Shown piece after piece: positions 52,118-59,490 of a stretch of 64,000 nucleotides of DNA. The notes beneath the pieces were generated by a model. The model worked only from the letters and a program-made list of their open reading frames with translations. It made no database searches and was not told where the DNA came from. Position 1 is the stretch's first letter. Every line of letters starts with the position of its first letter. The stretch is from Muribaculaceae bacterium (GTDB lineage: Bacteria > Bacteroidota > Bacteroidia > Bacteroidales > Muribaculaceae), in NCBI GenBank assembly GCA_017405965.1, contig JAFQZK010000038.1, positions 1 through 64,000 of the forward strand. The letters are read 5' to 3'. The translations under genes were made by a program, and so were the position numbers.

Positions 52118-53323
52118 ATGGATCCTAACTTTAATATAATTCAAGCCCTTTGCCGCTCTGCCCTTTCTTCTGCTAAAGAAATGACAGAGCATCAAGTGGA
52201 GCGCCTCATAGAAAACTACAAAAAGCAAGGCATGAAAAAAGAGGCAAAGTCCTTAGAAGGCATCTTAAAGAGGGCTCATAAAGAACAGCCAATTAAACCA
52301 CTAAACTTTGTTATTTCGTCATTAGATGGTGACATCTTAACTAAAAGTACTACGATTCCTGTTGACAAGGAGACTGCATCTCCAATTTTGGAAATTATTT
52401 TTCAGGATGAATTGGAACATGAAGAGCCTCTTTTCAATGACTCTATTCAGATTGCGGTCGACTCTGTTATAAACGAGTGGCGCAACTTTGATAAATTAGT
52501 ACAACTTAATGCTTCACCATCAAAATCTTGCTTGATTTATGGTGATCCAGGAACTGGGAAAACTATGCTTGCTAAATGGATCGCAAAATCTGTTGGCCTT
52601 CCCATAGTATTGGCAAAGTTAGATGGTATTATTTCTTCATTTCTAGGGACTAGTTCTAGAAATATCGCGAATCTTTTTCGCTTTGCGAATAGGTATAAGT
52701 GTATTTTACTTTTAGATGAATTTGATGCACTTGCTAAACTGAGAGATGATCCTCAAGAAATTGGAGAGGTTAAAAGAATTGTTAACACTTTGCTTCAGAA
52801 TCTTGATGCTCGTTCTGAGAAAGGCTTTACAATAGGTATAACAAATCATGAAAAACTATTAGATCCTGCTGTCTGGAGGAGATTTGATGTCCAAATTGTT
52901 ATACCCCATCCCAATCCAGTTGTAAGAGAGAAATTATTAACTGATTTCATCTTTCCTCTAGAATATTCCTTACAAGAGTTGAAGTTTATAAACTGGTGTA
53001 TGGAAGACGCAACTGGTGCTGACTTGAGAAAACTCTGTGATTGGCTTAAAAGAACATATATACTCAAAGGAACTGAAAAGCGTAATACACTTGATTTGAT
53101 GAAGCAATTTGCGACGATAAATGCAGGTCGTATTTCGAAAAGAATAATAGGCATATTTAATGGAGATATTGGCAATTTATATAATGAGCTTTCCAATGAT
53201 GAGTATCTTCATCTTAAACAAAAAGACATTGCATCACTATTAGGAATGTCACCATCATCTTTAAGTAAATTAATTTCAAAAAACAATAATAATGGCAAAA
53301 AATCAGATACAATTAGTTCTTAA
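52118..53323 (+). CDS. ietA: AAA+ ATPase of an IetAS-like defence pair
   Basis: The product has about 401 residues. Walker A is GDPGTGKTM (about 142-150), Walker B CILLLDEFDAL, followed by the sensor region GITNHEKLLDPAVWRRFDVQ with the arginine finger pattern. The N-terminus is helical (ALCRSALSSAKEMTEHQVER). The C-terminus holds a helix-turn-helix-like HLKQKDIASLLGMSPSSLSK. The start at 52118 fits the promoter at 52065-52096. It overlaps the protease gene by 32 bases. An ATPase coupled to a subtilase matches the IetAS anti-phage system. Symbol by analogy. Confidence 0.8.
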   Translation: MDPNFNIIQALCRSALSSAKEMTEHQVERLIENYKKQGMKKEAKSLEGILKRAHKEQPIKPLNFVISSLDGDILTKSTTIPVDKETASPILEIIFQDELEHEEPLFNDSIQIAVDSVINEWRNFDKLVQLNASPSKSCLIYGDPGTGKTMLAKWIAKSVGLPIVLAKLDGIISSFLGTSSRNIANLFRFANRYKCILLLDEFDALAKLRDDPQEIGEVKRIVNTLLQNLDARSEKGFTIGITNHEKLLDPAVWRRFDVQIVIPHPNPVVREKLLTDFIFPLEYSLQELKFINWCMEDATGADLRKLCDWLKRTYILKGTEKRNTLDLMKQFATINAGRISKRIIGIFNGDIGNLYNELSNDEYLHLKQKDIASLLGMSPSSLSKLISKNNNNGKKSDTISS

Positions 53324-55646
53324 TCCTAAATCCTTTATTGGGGATAAGGATTTTGTTAATGGATTTGGTCCAAATAAGGACTTCTTTACTGGCAGGGACG
53401 ATGAGTTTGTTGCTCATAAAGGACGTCTACTTATGGAACTGGCAGCCATTAACACGGCAAGCCGCAATAATGCATATTCTAAAATCACTTACGCAAAGGT
53501 GAAGATGCGGAGCGACGCTATTGCTAAATCCCATCGTCCTACAAAGTCAATTTTTACTCAAAGAAAAAGAGATTTCGTAGTGGGCGGTGCTGGTGTTGGC
53601 GAATTGCTCATTGAGATGTTTCCAGGTTCTATTGAGAAGACACAACAAGCCATCAATAGAGCTGAAATTCTGTCGAAAGATAGACCCTCTAGGGCAAGGT
53701 CTGAAGTTTCGGGAATACAATCGATTCAAGTCTATTCTTCTGACGACAGAGTGCCGTTCTCACTGGCAGATGTTGCAGCATGGATGGAAGAAGGGATTGT
53801 ATCAAATGGCTATTATGTTGAGACGTTCCACCCCCTCCATTGGCTTTTCGATAAAATACAGATACCAAGGGAGTATAGAAATTTACTTCAATCTTTTAAG
53901 GATAAGTTGGATTCGTTTTCTTTTCTAAACTATAAGGAACTCCAAACCTTCGGTAGTGGTGGGCAATTATTCATACACATCGAATTAGATAACGAGGAAG
54001 ATTATTTGGCTAAGAACGAAGTCCTGCTTGAATTCCTTGCCGAGCATCCGTTAGTGAGGAAGGTTACGGCAGCGCCTTCTTTATCCTCTTTTGCAGCCTC
54101 TGAATGTATAGGATTGGATGTGGATGTTACTGCACCAAATGATGTGTCTTTGTTTCCAATCGTTGGTGTGATAGATAATGGCATTTCTGATGTCTACGAT
54201 GGTTGGAAGGTCTATGCTTGGTCTGAGTTGCCTGACAAATACAGAGTAGAGGATCACGGTAGCAAGGTAGCAGGACTGTTGGTGAAAGGAAGTGAACTCA
54301 ATGGTAAGGACCTTGTTCCTGAGTTGGATGGTTGCAGATTGGCGGATTTATTTGTGTTTCCTTCTAAAGCCAACTGGGGAAAAGCATATCCACATGGTGT
54401 GGAGGATTTCTTTGAGTCTCTTAAGAATGCAGTAGAAGAAGCAAAAGAAGAATCCGGTGCTAGGATATTTAACATTAGTTTGAACCAGAAAGAAAGAACG
54501 CCCTCTGAAGGTTGGTATAGTGTCGCAGCCAAGAAACTCGATGAAATATCTGATGAATTGGATGTGCAGTTCATTATATCTGCCGGAAATCTTTCTGAAG
54601 GGAATATGCGTGACGAATGGATTCCTGCTGATCCTGAACATAATATAGAGAGTTTACGTCCGGAACAGATTGCATTACCACCAGCAGAGAGTTTGAGAGG
54701 GGTAAGTGTAATGGCTCTTAACCCGAATATTTTATCTCCTACAGCATATACTCGTATTGGACCAATCTACAAGGCTGGTGTTAAACCAGATGTCGCATAC
54801 ATAGGTGGTTCTGTTGAAAAAGATACAGGATTGTCCTCAATCAGCATGATGGGCCAGAAAGTGCTAGTCAATGGAACTAGCATGTCTGCACCACTGGTCG
54901 CCAAGATCATGTCAACCGTAGATCATAAAATTGGAGGAAATGCTCCGCTAGAATTGCTGAAGGCTCTTATAATACATCATGCCGAATATCCAGATGTAAT
55001 TAAGGATGGCGCATTTGATGAAGTCAGAAAGGAACTTTATGGTTTTGGTATACCAGCTTCTTCAGAGATAATTCTAACGGAGAATGATCATTCATTTACC
55101 TTTGTTGTAGCAGATAGAATACCTTCTGACAAGAAGTTGACTCTAGCCTTTCCGTGGCCAGCTTCATTAAAGAAGAATGATATTTGTAGAGGGGATGTTA
55201 AAATTACGCTCGTTAGTAGTCCTTTATTGGATAGTAGTTTTGGTGAGGAACTTGTTAGAGAGAATATAACAGCATACCTCAGGGCTGGTACTCTCAATGG
55301 GAAAAAGAAAGGCCTTATGAAGTTTATGTTTTCAGATATTGATGATGATATGCCAGCAGAAGAGGAGAGCCTCATCAAAGATGCCTTTAAGTGGAATCCC
55401 GTTAAGGTTTCACATGCTAAGCTTACACGTAAGAAGATTATTGGAGACGTTTTTTTGGAAATAGAATATCTTTCCCGTGGAGGTGTCGCACCCAATTTCG
55501 ACGGTGTGCCGTTTGCTGTCATTCTCACCATTTCAGATCCGAAAGGGGAGGCGCCAGTGAACACGGAAATGAAGGCAGCCATGCAGGCTATTGGGGTTCA
55601 ATTGTCTGATATACAAGTCGCAACTCGTGTAAGAGGTCAAATATGA
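53292..55646 (+). CDS. ietS: Subtilisin-like (S8) protease of an IetAS-like defence pair
   Basis: The 784-residue serine protease has the S8 triad: Asp in IVGVIDNGISD (about 293), His in DHGSKVAGLLV (about 322) and Ser in VNGTSMSAPLVAK (about 530), with RIFNISLN and IISAGN (oxyanion Asn) between. There is no signal peptide, so it acts in the cytosol, as expected for a defence protease. About 190 residues precede the catalytic core and 250 follow. The 32-base overlap with the ATPase gene argues for co-translation. Its target protein is unknown. Confidence 0.85.
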   Translation: MAKNQIQLVLNPKSFIGDKDFVNGFGPNKDFFTGRDDEFVAHKGRLLMELAAINTASRNNAYSKITYAKVKMRSDAIAKSHRPTKSIFTQRKRDFVVGGAGVGELLIEMFPGSIEKTQQAINRAEILSKDRPSRARSEVSGIQSIQVYSSDDRVPFSLADVAAWMEEGIVSNGYYVETFHPLHWLFDKIQIPREYRNLLQSFKDKLDSFSFLNYKELQTFGSGGQLFIHIELDNEEDYLAKNEVLLEFLAEHPLVRKVTAAPSLSSFAASECIGLDVDVTAPNDVSLFPIVGVIDNGISDVYDGWKVYAWSELPDKYRVEDHGSKVAGLLVKGSELNGKDLVPELDGCRLADLFVFPSKANWGKAYPHGVEDFFESLKNAVEEAKEESGARIFNISLNQKERTPSEGWYSVAAKKLDEISDELDVQFIISAGNLSEGNMRDEWIPADPEHNIESLRPEQIALPPAESLRGVSVMALNPNILSPTAYTRIGPIYKAGVKPDVAYIGGSVEKDTGLSSISMMGQKVLVNGTSMSAPLVAKIMSTVDHKIGGNAPLELLKALIIHHAEYPDVIKDGAFDEVRKELYGFGIPASSEIILTENDHSFTFVVADRIPSDKKLTLAFPWPASLKKNDICRGDVKITLVSSPLLDSSFGEELVRENITAYLRAGTLNGKKKGLMKFMFSDIDDDMPAEEESLIKDAFKWNPVKVSHAKLTRKKIIGDVFLEIEYLSRGGVAPNFDGVPFAVILTISDPKGEAPVNTEMKAAMQAIGVQLSDIQVATRVRGQI

Positions 55647-55678
55647 TAATAAGTAATAGTTAGTAATGCTGATGAGAT

Positions 55679-55715
55679 TATGGCTCGATACTTATTGAAA
55701 AGTGTCAAGCCATAA
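55679..55715 (+). terminator. Hairpin terminator after the IetAS-like pair
   Basis: TTATGGCT (55679-55686) pairs with AGCCATAA (55708-55715), followed by TTTAATT. Confidence 0.6.
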
Positions 55716-55839
55716 TTTAATTATCGGCAAGTATAACCTCGACATATCTTCCTCCTATACATAGTCTAAATTTCTTCATGCCTGTTATTGATTATATAAT
55801 TGAAGCCGGGGTAACTGTATCCTTAATTATGGGGTAAAC

Positions 55840-56418
55840 TTATTCCATTACGTCCTGAGTCGAGGGCTCATATTCCACTTCGACGAAGATGAGCCTGCGG
55901 TGTCCCAGGCCCTTGTCGCGCAGGTCATAGTTGTCGCGCAGATCGGTGAGTATCTTGCAGAACTCTTGTTCTGTCAGGATGGTCTTGAAGGGGTTACTCT
56001 TGCCACGGGAGTGGTAGAGCCTCATGCCCCGTGTCGCCATCAGCGCGGCACGAAACCGCTCGCTCTGGTCGAACATGGCTTGATAGGCATGGCGTATCAG
56101 TTGCTGGAAGTCCTCGGACTGCCGGTCTATGGCGATGTCCTTCCACCAGACGATCTGGTCGGCCTGCCAATGGGTGCTGGACGCCCTCTTGGCATTGCGG
56201 CCCTTCATGGCGCATATTTGCCGTTGCTTGTCGCGGTCCTGCTGCTTCAGCGACTGGAGAAATCCCTCCATGCTGCCGCACTGCACACCGTCAAAGGTGA
56301 ACGGATTGCTGCACAGGTTGGATAACACCTGGGAGGGATAGTCGTTGTGCGACCATATATCTATGGCCTTTCCCCGGCGAACCAACCATCTTATGTATAA
56401 TTGCCTGAACATCTTCAT
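55840..56418 (-). CDS. NADAR/YbiA-like protein (tentative)
   Basis: The 192-residue product contains AIDIWSHNDYPSQVLSNLCS, NPFTFDGVQCGSMEGFLQSL, a KR..STHWQ segment, QLIRHAYQAMFDQSERFRAA and a C-terminal GHRRLIFVEVEYEP. This order (S..LSN, F..G....S.EGFLQS.K, W, AY..F.Q....R) resembles NADAR-superfamily proteins, which act on ADP-ribose or riboflavin intermediates. The match is partial. It is convergent with the IetS-like gene and lies just downstream of the tRNA array. Confidence 0.6.
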   Translation of the reverse strand: MKMFRQLYIRWLVRRGKAIDIWSHNDYPSQVLSNLCSNPFTFDGVQCGSMEGFLQSLKQQDRDKQRQICAMKGRNAKRASSTHWQADQIVWWKDIAIDRQSEDFQQLIRHAYQAMFDQSERFRAALMATRGMRLYHSRGKSNPFKTILTEQEFCKILTDLRDNYDLRDKGLGHRRLIFVEVEYEPSTQDVME

Positions 56419-56454
56419 ACTAATATATTACCTAAAGCACTATCGCTTCTTGAG

Positions 56455-56525
56455 TGAGGAGTCGGATTTGAACCGACGAATAACGGTTTTGCAGACCGCT
56501 CCCTTAGGCCGCTCGGGCATCCTCA
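56455..56525 (-). tRNA. tRNA-Cys (GCA)
   Basis: Cloverleaf on the minus strand with anticodon loop CTGCAAA and T-arm GTCGG-TTCAAAT-CCGAC. It is the last gene of an 18-tRNA leftward array. CCA is not encoded. Confidence 0.88.
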
Positions 56526-56534
56526 CATGCTTGT

Positions 56535-56608
56535 TGCGGGAGTGGGACTCGAACCCACGTTTGTACGGCTTATGAGACCGCTCTGGCACCATCTCCAGGC
56601 ATCCCGCA
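56535..56608 (-). tRNA. tRNA with CAU anticodon (elongator Met or Ile2)
   Basis: Acceptor TGCGGGA/TCCCGCA pairs fully and the anticodon loop is CTCATAA. Full 1-72 pairing and no run of G in the anticodon stem argue against initiator tRNA. Confidence 0.85.
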
Positions 56609-56615
56609 CTGTCGT

Positions 56616-56688
56616 ACCCTTGGCTGGAATCGAACCAGCAACCTCCTGCGTATCAGGCAGACGCGCTAACCAATTGCGCTACAAGAGT
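56616..56688 (-). tRNA. tRNA-Ile (GAU)
   Basis: Acceptor ACTCTTG/CAAGGGT, anticodon loop CTGATAC, normal T-loop TTCGATT. A second isoleucine tRNA with UAU anticodon is in the same array. Confidence 0.9.
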
Positions 56689-56698
56689 ATTGATCTGT

Positions 56699-56772
56699 AC
56701 TGCCAACGGGGCTCGAACCCGTAAATCTCCACCGTGAAAGGGTGGCGTCCTGACCGATTAGACGATGGCAGC
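56699..56772 (-). tRNA. tRNA-Glu (UUC)
   Basis: Acceptor GCTGCCA/TGGCAGT and anticodon loop CTTTCAC; T-loop TTCGAGC. Confidence 0.9.
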
Positions 56773-56780
56773 ATCTATGT

Positions 56781-56852
56781 GGACCCACGGAGACTCGAAC
56801 TCCGGACCCTTTGCTTGCAAAGCAAACGCTCTACCAACTGAGCTATGAGCCC
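56781..56852 (-). tRNA. tRNA-Ala (UGC)
   Basis: Acceptor GGGCTCA/TGGGTCC, D-arm GCTCAGTTGGTAGAGC, anticodon loop TTTGCAA, T-loop TTCGAGT. A GGC alanine tRNA lies separately at 62354. Confidence 0.92.
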
Positions 56853-56862
56853 ATCATTTGGT

Positions 56863-56936
56863 ACTCCAGGCAGGACTCGAACCTGCGACCTCCTCGTTCG
56901 TAGCGAGGCACTCTGATCCAACTGAGCTACTGGAGC
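56863..56936 (-). tRNA. tRNA-Arg (ACG)
   Basis: Acceptor GCTCCAG/CTGGAGT, anticodon loop CTACGAA; the A34 would need deamination to inosine to read CGN codons. Confidence 0.92.
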
Positions 56937-56946
56937 ATTTAATGGT

Positions 56947-57017
56947 TGCCTCACCAGGGCTTGAACCTGGAACAATGGCTCCAAAAACCATTGTGTTAAC
57001 CATTACACCATGAGGCA
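56947..57017 (-). tRNA. tRNA-Gln (UUG)
   Basis: Acceptor TGCCTCA/TGAGGCA, anticodon loop TTTTGGA, T-arm CCAGG-TTCAAGC-CCTGG. Confidence 0.9.
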
Positions 57018-57025
57018 TTGTTGGC

Positions 57026-57096
57026 TGGGATGGAGAGTTACGATATCTCGACCTGGTGATTAACAGTCACCTGCTCTGCCTCTGAGCTACATCCCA
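57026..57096 (-). tRNA. tRNA-Asn (GUU) with an unusual T-loop
   Basis: Acceptor TGGGATG/CATCCCA and anticodon loop CTGTTAA are sound. The T-loop reads ATCGTAA instead of TTCGAnn, i.e. A54 and U58 are swapped relative to the universal U54-A58 pair, and the T-stem has one mismatch. Confidence 0.75.
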
Positions 57097-57107
57097 TTAT
57101 TTCTTGT

Positions 57108-57179
57108 GGCTCCGCTGGGGCTCGAACCCAGGACCTTCAAATTAAAAGTCTGAAGCTCTACCTACTGAGCTACGGAGTC
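57108..57179 (-). tRNA. tRNA-Lys (UUU)
   Basis: Anticodon loop CTTTTAA, D-arm GCTCAGTAGGTAGAGC and T-loop TTCGAGC. The acceptor has one mismatch at position 2-71 (A-C). Confidence 0.87.
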
Positions 57180-57188
57180 ATCATTGCA

Positions 57189-57262
57189 GGGTATATCGGA
57201 TTCGAACCGACCTGTTATTCCTGAGTGACAGTCAGGTGTCCACACCAAGCAGACCCATACCC
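57189..57262 (-). tRNA. tRNA-Asp (GUC)
   Basis: Acceptor GGGTATG/TATACCC, anticodon loop CTGTCAC, T-arm GTCGG-TTCGAAT-CCGAT. The stretch between anticodon and T-arms is longer than usual. Confidence 0.85.
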
Positions 57263-57270
57263 TATGTTGA

Positions 57271-57342
57271 GCTTCAAGACGGGCTCGGACCGACGACCTG
57301 CTCTTTACAAGAGAACTGCTCTACCAACTGAGCTATTGAAGC
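57271..57342 (-). tRNA. tRNA-Thr (UGU)
   Basis: Acceptor GCTTCAA/TTGAAGC and anticodon loop CTTGTAA. The T-loop begins TCCGAGC, with C in place of U55, and the T-stem has a mismatch. Confidence 0.8.
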
Positions 57343-57348
57343 ATTTGG

Positions 57349-57422
57349 GGAGAATGATGGGACTCGAACCCATGACCTCCAGATCCACATTCTGGCGCCC
57401 TACCAACTGAGCTACAAACTCC
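57349..57422 (-). tRNA. tRNA-His (GUG)
   Basis: Anticodon loop ATGTGGA and an extra 5' G paired with C73, the histidine identity element. The acceptor has two T-T mismatches, so its boundaries are less certain. Confidence 0.8.
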
Positions 57423-57434
57423 ATGTTCTTTTGC

Positions 57435-57506
57435 AGGAGCAGAAGGCTTCGAACCCCCGACCTTCGGTTTTGGAGACCGACGTTCTGCCAGCTGAACTAT
57501 ACTCCC
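57435..57506 (-). tRNA. tRNA-Trp (CCA)
   Basis: Acceptor GGGAGTA/TGCTCCT, anticodon loop CTCCAAA, T-arm GGGGG-TTCGAAG-CCTTC with two G-U pairs. Confidence 0.87.
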
Positions 57507-57516
57507 ATCTCGTTGT

Positions 57517-57588
57517 ACTCTCGGCAGGACTTGCACCTGCAACCCGCTGTGTATAAGACAGACGCGCTAACTGTTGCGCCACGAGAGC
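57517..57588 (-). tRNA. tRNA-Ile (UAU), rare anticodon
   Basis: Acceptor GCTCTCG/CGAGAGT and anticodon loop CTTATAC give a UAU anticodon reading AUA. Most bacteria read AUA with a lysidine-modified CAU tRNA. The T-loop is TGCAAGT, with G in place of U55. Confidence 0.82.
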
Positions 57589-57605
57589 ATTCATCTCATT
57601 ATTGT

Positions 57606-57677
57606 GGAACCTCGTGGAGTCGAACCACGTTCTACGGATTTTCAGTCCGTCGCATACACCAAGTCTGCCAAAGCTCC
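57606..57677 (-). tRNA. tRNA-Phe (GAA)
   Basis: Acceptor GGAGCTT/AGGTTCC, anticodon loop CTGAAAA, T-arm CGTGG-TTCGACT-CCACG. Confidence 0.9.
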
Positions 57678-57687
57678 ATTTGCTTGA

Positions 57688-57775
57688 GGAGGTTAAGGGA
57701 TTTGAACCCCTGAGGCGTTTTACCGCCTTCCGGTTTTCAAGACCGGCGCAATCAACCAAACTCTGCCAAACCTCC
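57688..57775 (-). tRNA. tRNA-Ser (UGA)
   Basis: Acceptor GGAGGTT/AACCTCC, anticodon loop CTTGAAA and a long variable arm (AGGCG...CGCCT), as expected for serine tRNA. Confidence 0.92.
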
Positions 57776-57786
57776 ATTTGACTTGT

Positions 57787-57869
57787 GCAAGAGGTAGGAC
57801 TCGAACCTACTCAGCCTTGGGGCAACAGATTTACAGTCTGCCACGACTCTCCAACTTCGCCGCTTTCCC
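57787..57869 (-). tRNA. tRNA-Tyr (GUA), acceptor poorly paired
   Basis: Anticodon loop CTGTAAA and a long variable arm fit tyrosine tRNA. The acceptor GGGAAAG/CTCTTGC has at least two mismatches, so the gene may be decaying or its ends misplaced. Confidence 0.78.
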
Positions 57870-57880
57870 GATTTTTTTGC

Positions 57881-57967
57881 GGAAGCAGAAGGATTTGAAC
57901 CTTCGGAACCCTTGAGGGGCTCGGCACGTTAGCAGTGTGCTGGTTTCGACCACTCACCCATACTTCC
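57881..57967 (-). tRNA. tRNA-Ser (GCU), first gene of the array
   Basis: Acceptor GGAAGTA/TGCTTCC, anticodon loop CTGCTAA and a long variable arm. A minus-strand -7-like box (TTCCTTTG, 57990 to 57983) lies about 16 bases upstream and could drive the whole array. Confidence 0.88.
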
Positions 57968-58413
57968 TTTCGTTTGACGCTGCAAAGGAAACATGGCCGA
58001 CCGCAGTCTTTTTTCGTTCCCAAAAAAAAACTTCATTTTTTCTTCAAAAAACATCAGTTTTTCTCAAAAAGGATAAGGAAAATGCCTCTTTTCAGCTCTT
58101 GACACCTGCGCAGTCTTGGCCGCAACCGCTTGCAGGAAGAATATGCCATGTTGCCCCTGAAAAACAAGCCAAACATACTTTCACTTGTTCACCGTCGCCT
58201 CCCTTGCCTTTCCGCTGCAAAGTTAATGCGGCTTACCCACACGCAAGGCCGAGACGAGTTGCCTTCGGAAATTCTCCAGCCCCTGCGGGGTAGTAATTCC
58301 CGGGCAAGCCTTGCTTTAGTGTGCTCCAGCCGCACTTTGCAGGCATCGTAAAGGCGAAGCGAAAGCGACAACAAGTTCAAAATCGTATGTTTAACTTTTA
58401 ATATTTTTCAGTT
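57968..58413. other. Intergenic between the tRNA array and ardA
   Basis: It contains the array promoter candidate (57983-57990) and a second minus-strand -7 box (TAACTTTG, 58225 to 58218). The part nearest ardA is AT-rich. No gene is credible here. Confidence 0.45.
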
Positions 58414-59085
58414 ATGGACAACAATTTCAATTCTTTCAATCCTGTAAGCGGTGCTGACAGCGCCAGTATTCAAGAGCAGTTGGTAAAAGGCTCGCTCAGC
58501 TCATCCAATTTCAATATCGTTGATGAGCTTGAGGAGGTTGACCTCGATTTCCACAAGTACGATTACCGCAGCGGCCATCCTGCCGTGTTCTGCTGCACCT
58601 ATCACAAGTACAATGAAGGCCGCCCGCTGGCTGGCATGTGGCTTGACTTGTACACCTTCAGCTGCTACGAGGATTTTGTGGCCGCCTGCCGATGGCTGCA
58701 CCGTGATGAGCAGGATCCCGAGTTTGCCTACCTCGATTATGAGAATTACCCCGATGAGTGGTACAGTGAGAGCTGCCTCGATGAGGTCACCTTCGAGCGC
58801 ATTCTCGAGTACGCTGACCTCGATGATGACGAGCAGGAGGCCTTCAGGGCGTTTCTGGATGTCACGAGCGACAGCGATGCGGATTTCTCGGATTTCCGCG
58901 AGCGTTACTGCGGCCGATGGGACAGCGAGGAGGAGTTCGCCCAGCACCTCGCCGATGAGCTTTGCATGTTCGACAATGTTCCCGAGAGCATCACCCGCTT
59001 TTTTGACTTCAAGGCCTTCGCCCGTGAGCTGTTCATGTCTGACTATGACATGGGCGATGGCGGTCACGTGTTCCGCACCTGCTGA
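58414..59085 (+). CDS. ardA: ArdA-family antirestriction protein
   Basis: The 223-residue acidic protein has the ArdA pattern: AVFCCTYHKYNEGRPLAGMW, LDLYTFSCYEDFVAACRWLH, RDEQDPEFAYLDYENYPDEW and C-terminal DFKAFARELFMSDYDMGDGG. ArdA mimics B-form DNA and blocks type I (and some other) restriction complexes when a mobile element enters a cell. About 60 residues precede the conserved region. Its C-terminal codons recur as a fragment at 8197. Beside a tRNA array it points to an integrated conjugative or plasmid-like element. Confidence 0.92.
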   Translation: MDNNFNSFNPVSGADSASIQEQLVKGSLSSSNFNIVDELEEVDLDFHKYDYRSGHPAVFCCTYHKYNEGRPLAGMWLDLYTFSCYEDFVAACRWLHRDEQDPEFAYLDYENYPDEWYSESCLDEVTFERILEYADLDDDEQEAFRAFLDVTSDSDADFSDFRERYCGRWDSEEEFAQHLADELCMFDNVPESITRFFDFKAFARELFMSDYDMGDGGHVFRTC

Positions 59086-59104
59086 GCCGCAGCGCACCCA
59101 CCGA

Positions 59105-59135
59105 GAAGGAGTCACCGCAAGGTGGCTCCTTCTTT
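59105..59135 (+). terminator. Perfect 12-bp terminator after ardA
   Basis: GAAGGAGTCACC (59105-59116), loop GCAA, GGTGGCTCCTTC (59121-59132), then TTTG. A damaged copy of the left arm is found near 9268 (GAGAAGGAGCCACGA). Confidence 0.85.
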
Positions 59136-59274
59136 GCCCATGCGGAACGAGACCAATCATTAAGCATACATTCACAGAAACGACCACCGCTTCACTAATG
59201 GTCATTCTGCTTGCAATTGAATCGCGATCATCGCAGGATAGTCTTTGCTATATTCATGAGAATAGTCCCTTATC

Positions 59275-59490
59275 ACAAGGCGCAACGTCAAGCCACGGCT
59301 GGCGATGCGCCTTGATTTAATGTTCAATTTCATGACGTGATTGACACGGGGGTTACATTCGCTAAGGTCACGGGGTTGCATTCGGCTGCTTCACGCTCCG
59401 CACTTCAACCAGCCGGCTGCGCTGGCTGGATTGAGCTGCTCCGCTACAGCCTCATGCCGCTGGACGACTTCGCCCGACGGAGATCACCCT
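59275..59490. repeat. Dispersed repeat R1, full copy
   Basis: This copy aligns with 11356-11575 over about 215 bases, and its downstream part (59486-59525) with positions 115-160 at the left edge. It lies just downstream of ardA. Parts also occur at 4362-4450 and 13491-13525. Confidence 0.75.

Noticed and set aside
56526-57980. Protein-coding frames across the tRNA array
   Set aside because: Translations on both strands are artefacts of repeated tRNA motifs (for example SNRGGTSL-type phrases); the cloverleaf structures explain the sequence.
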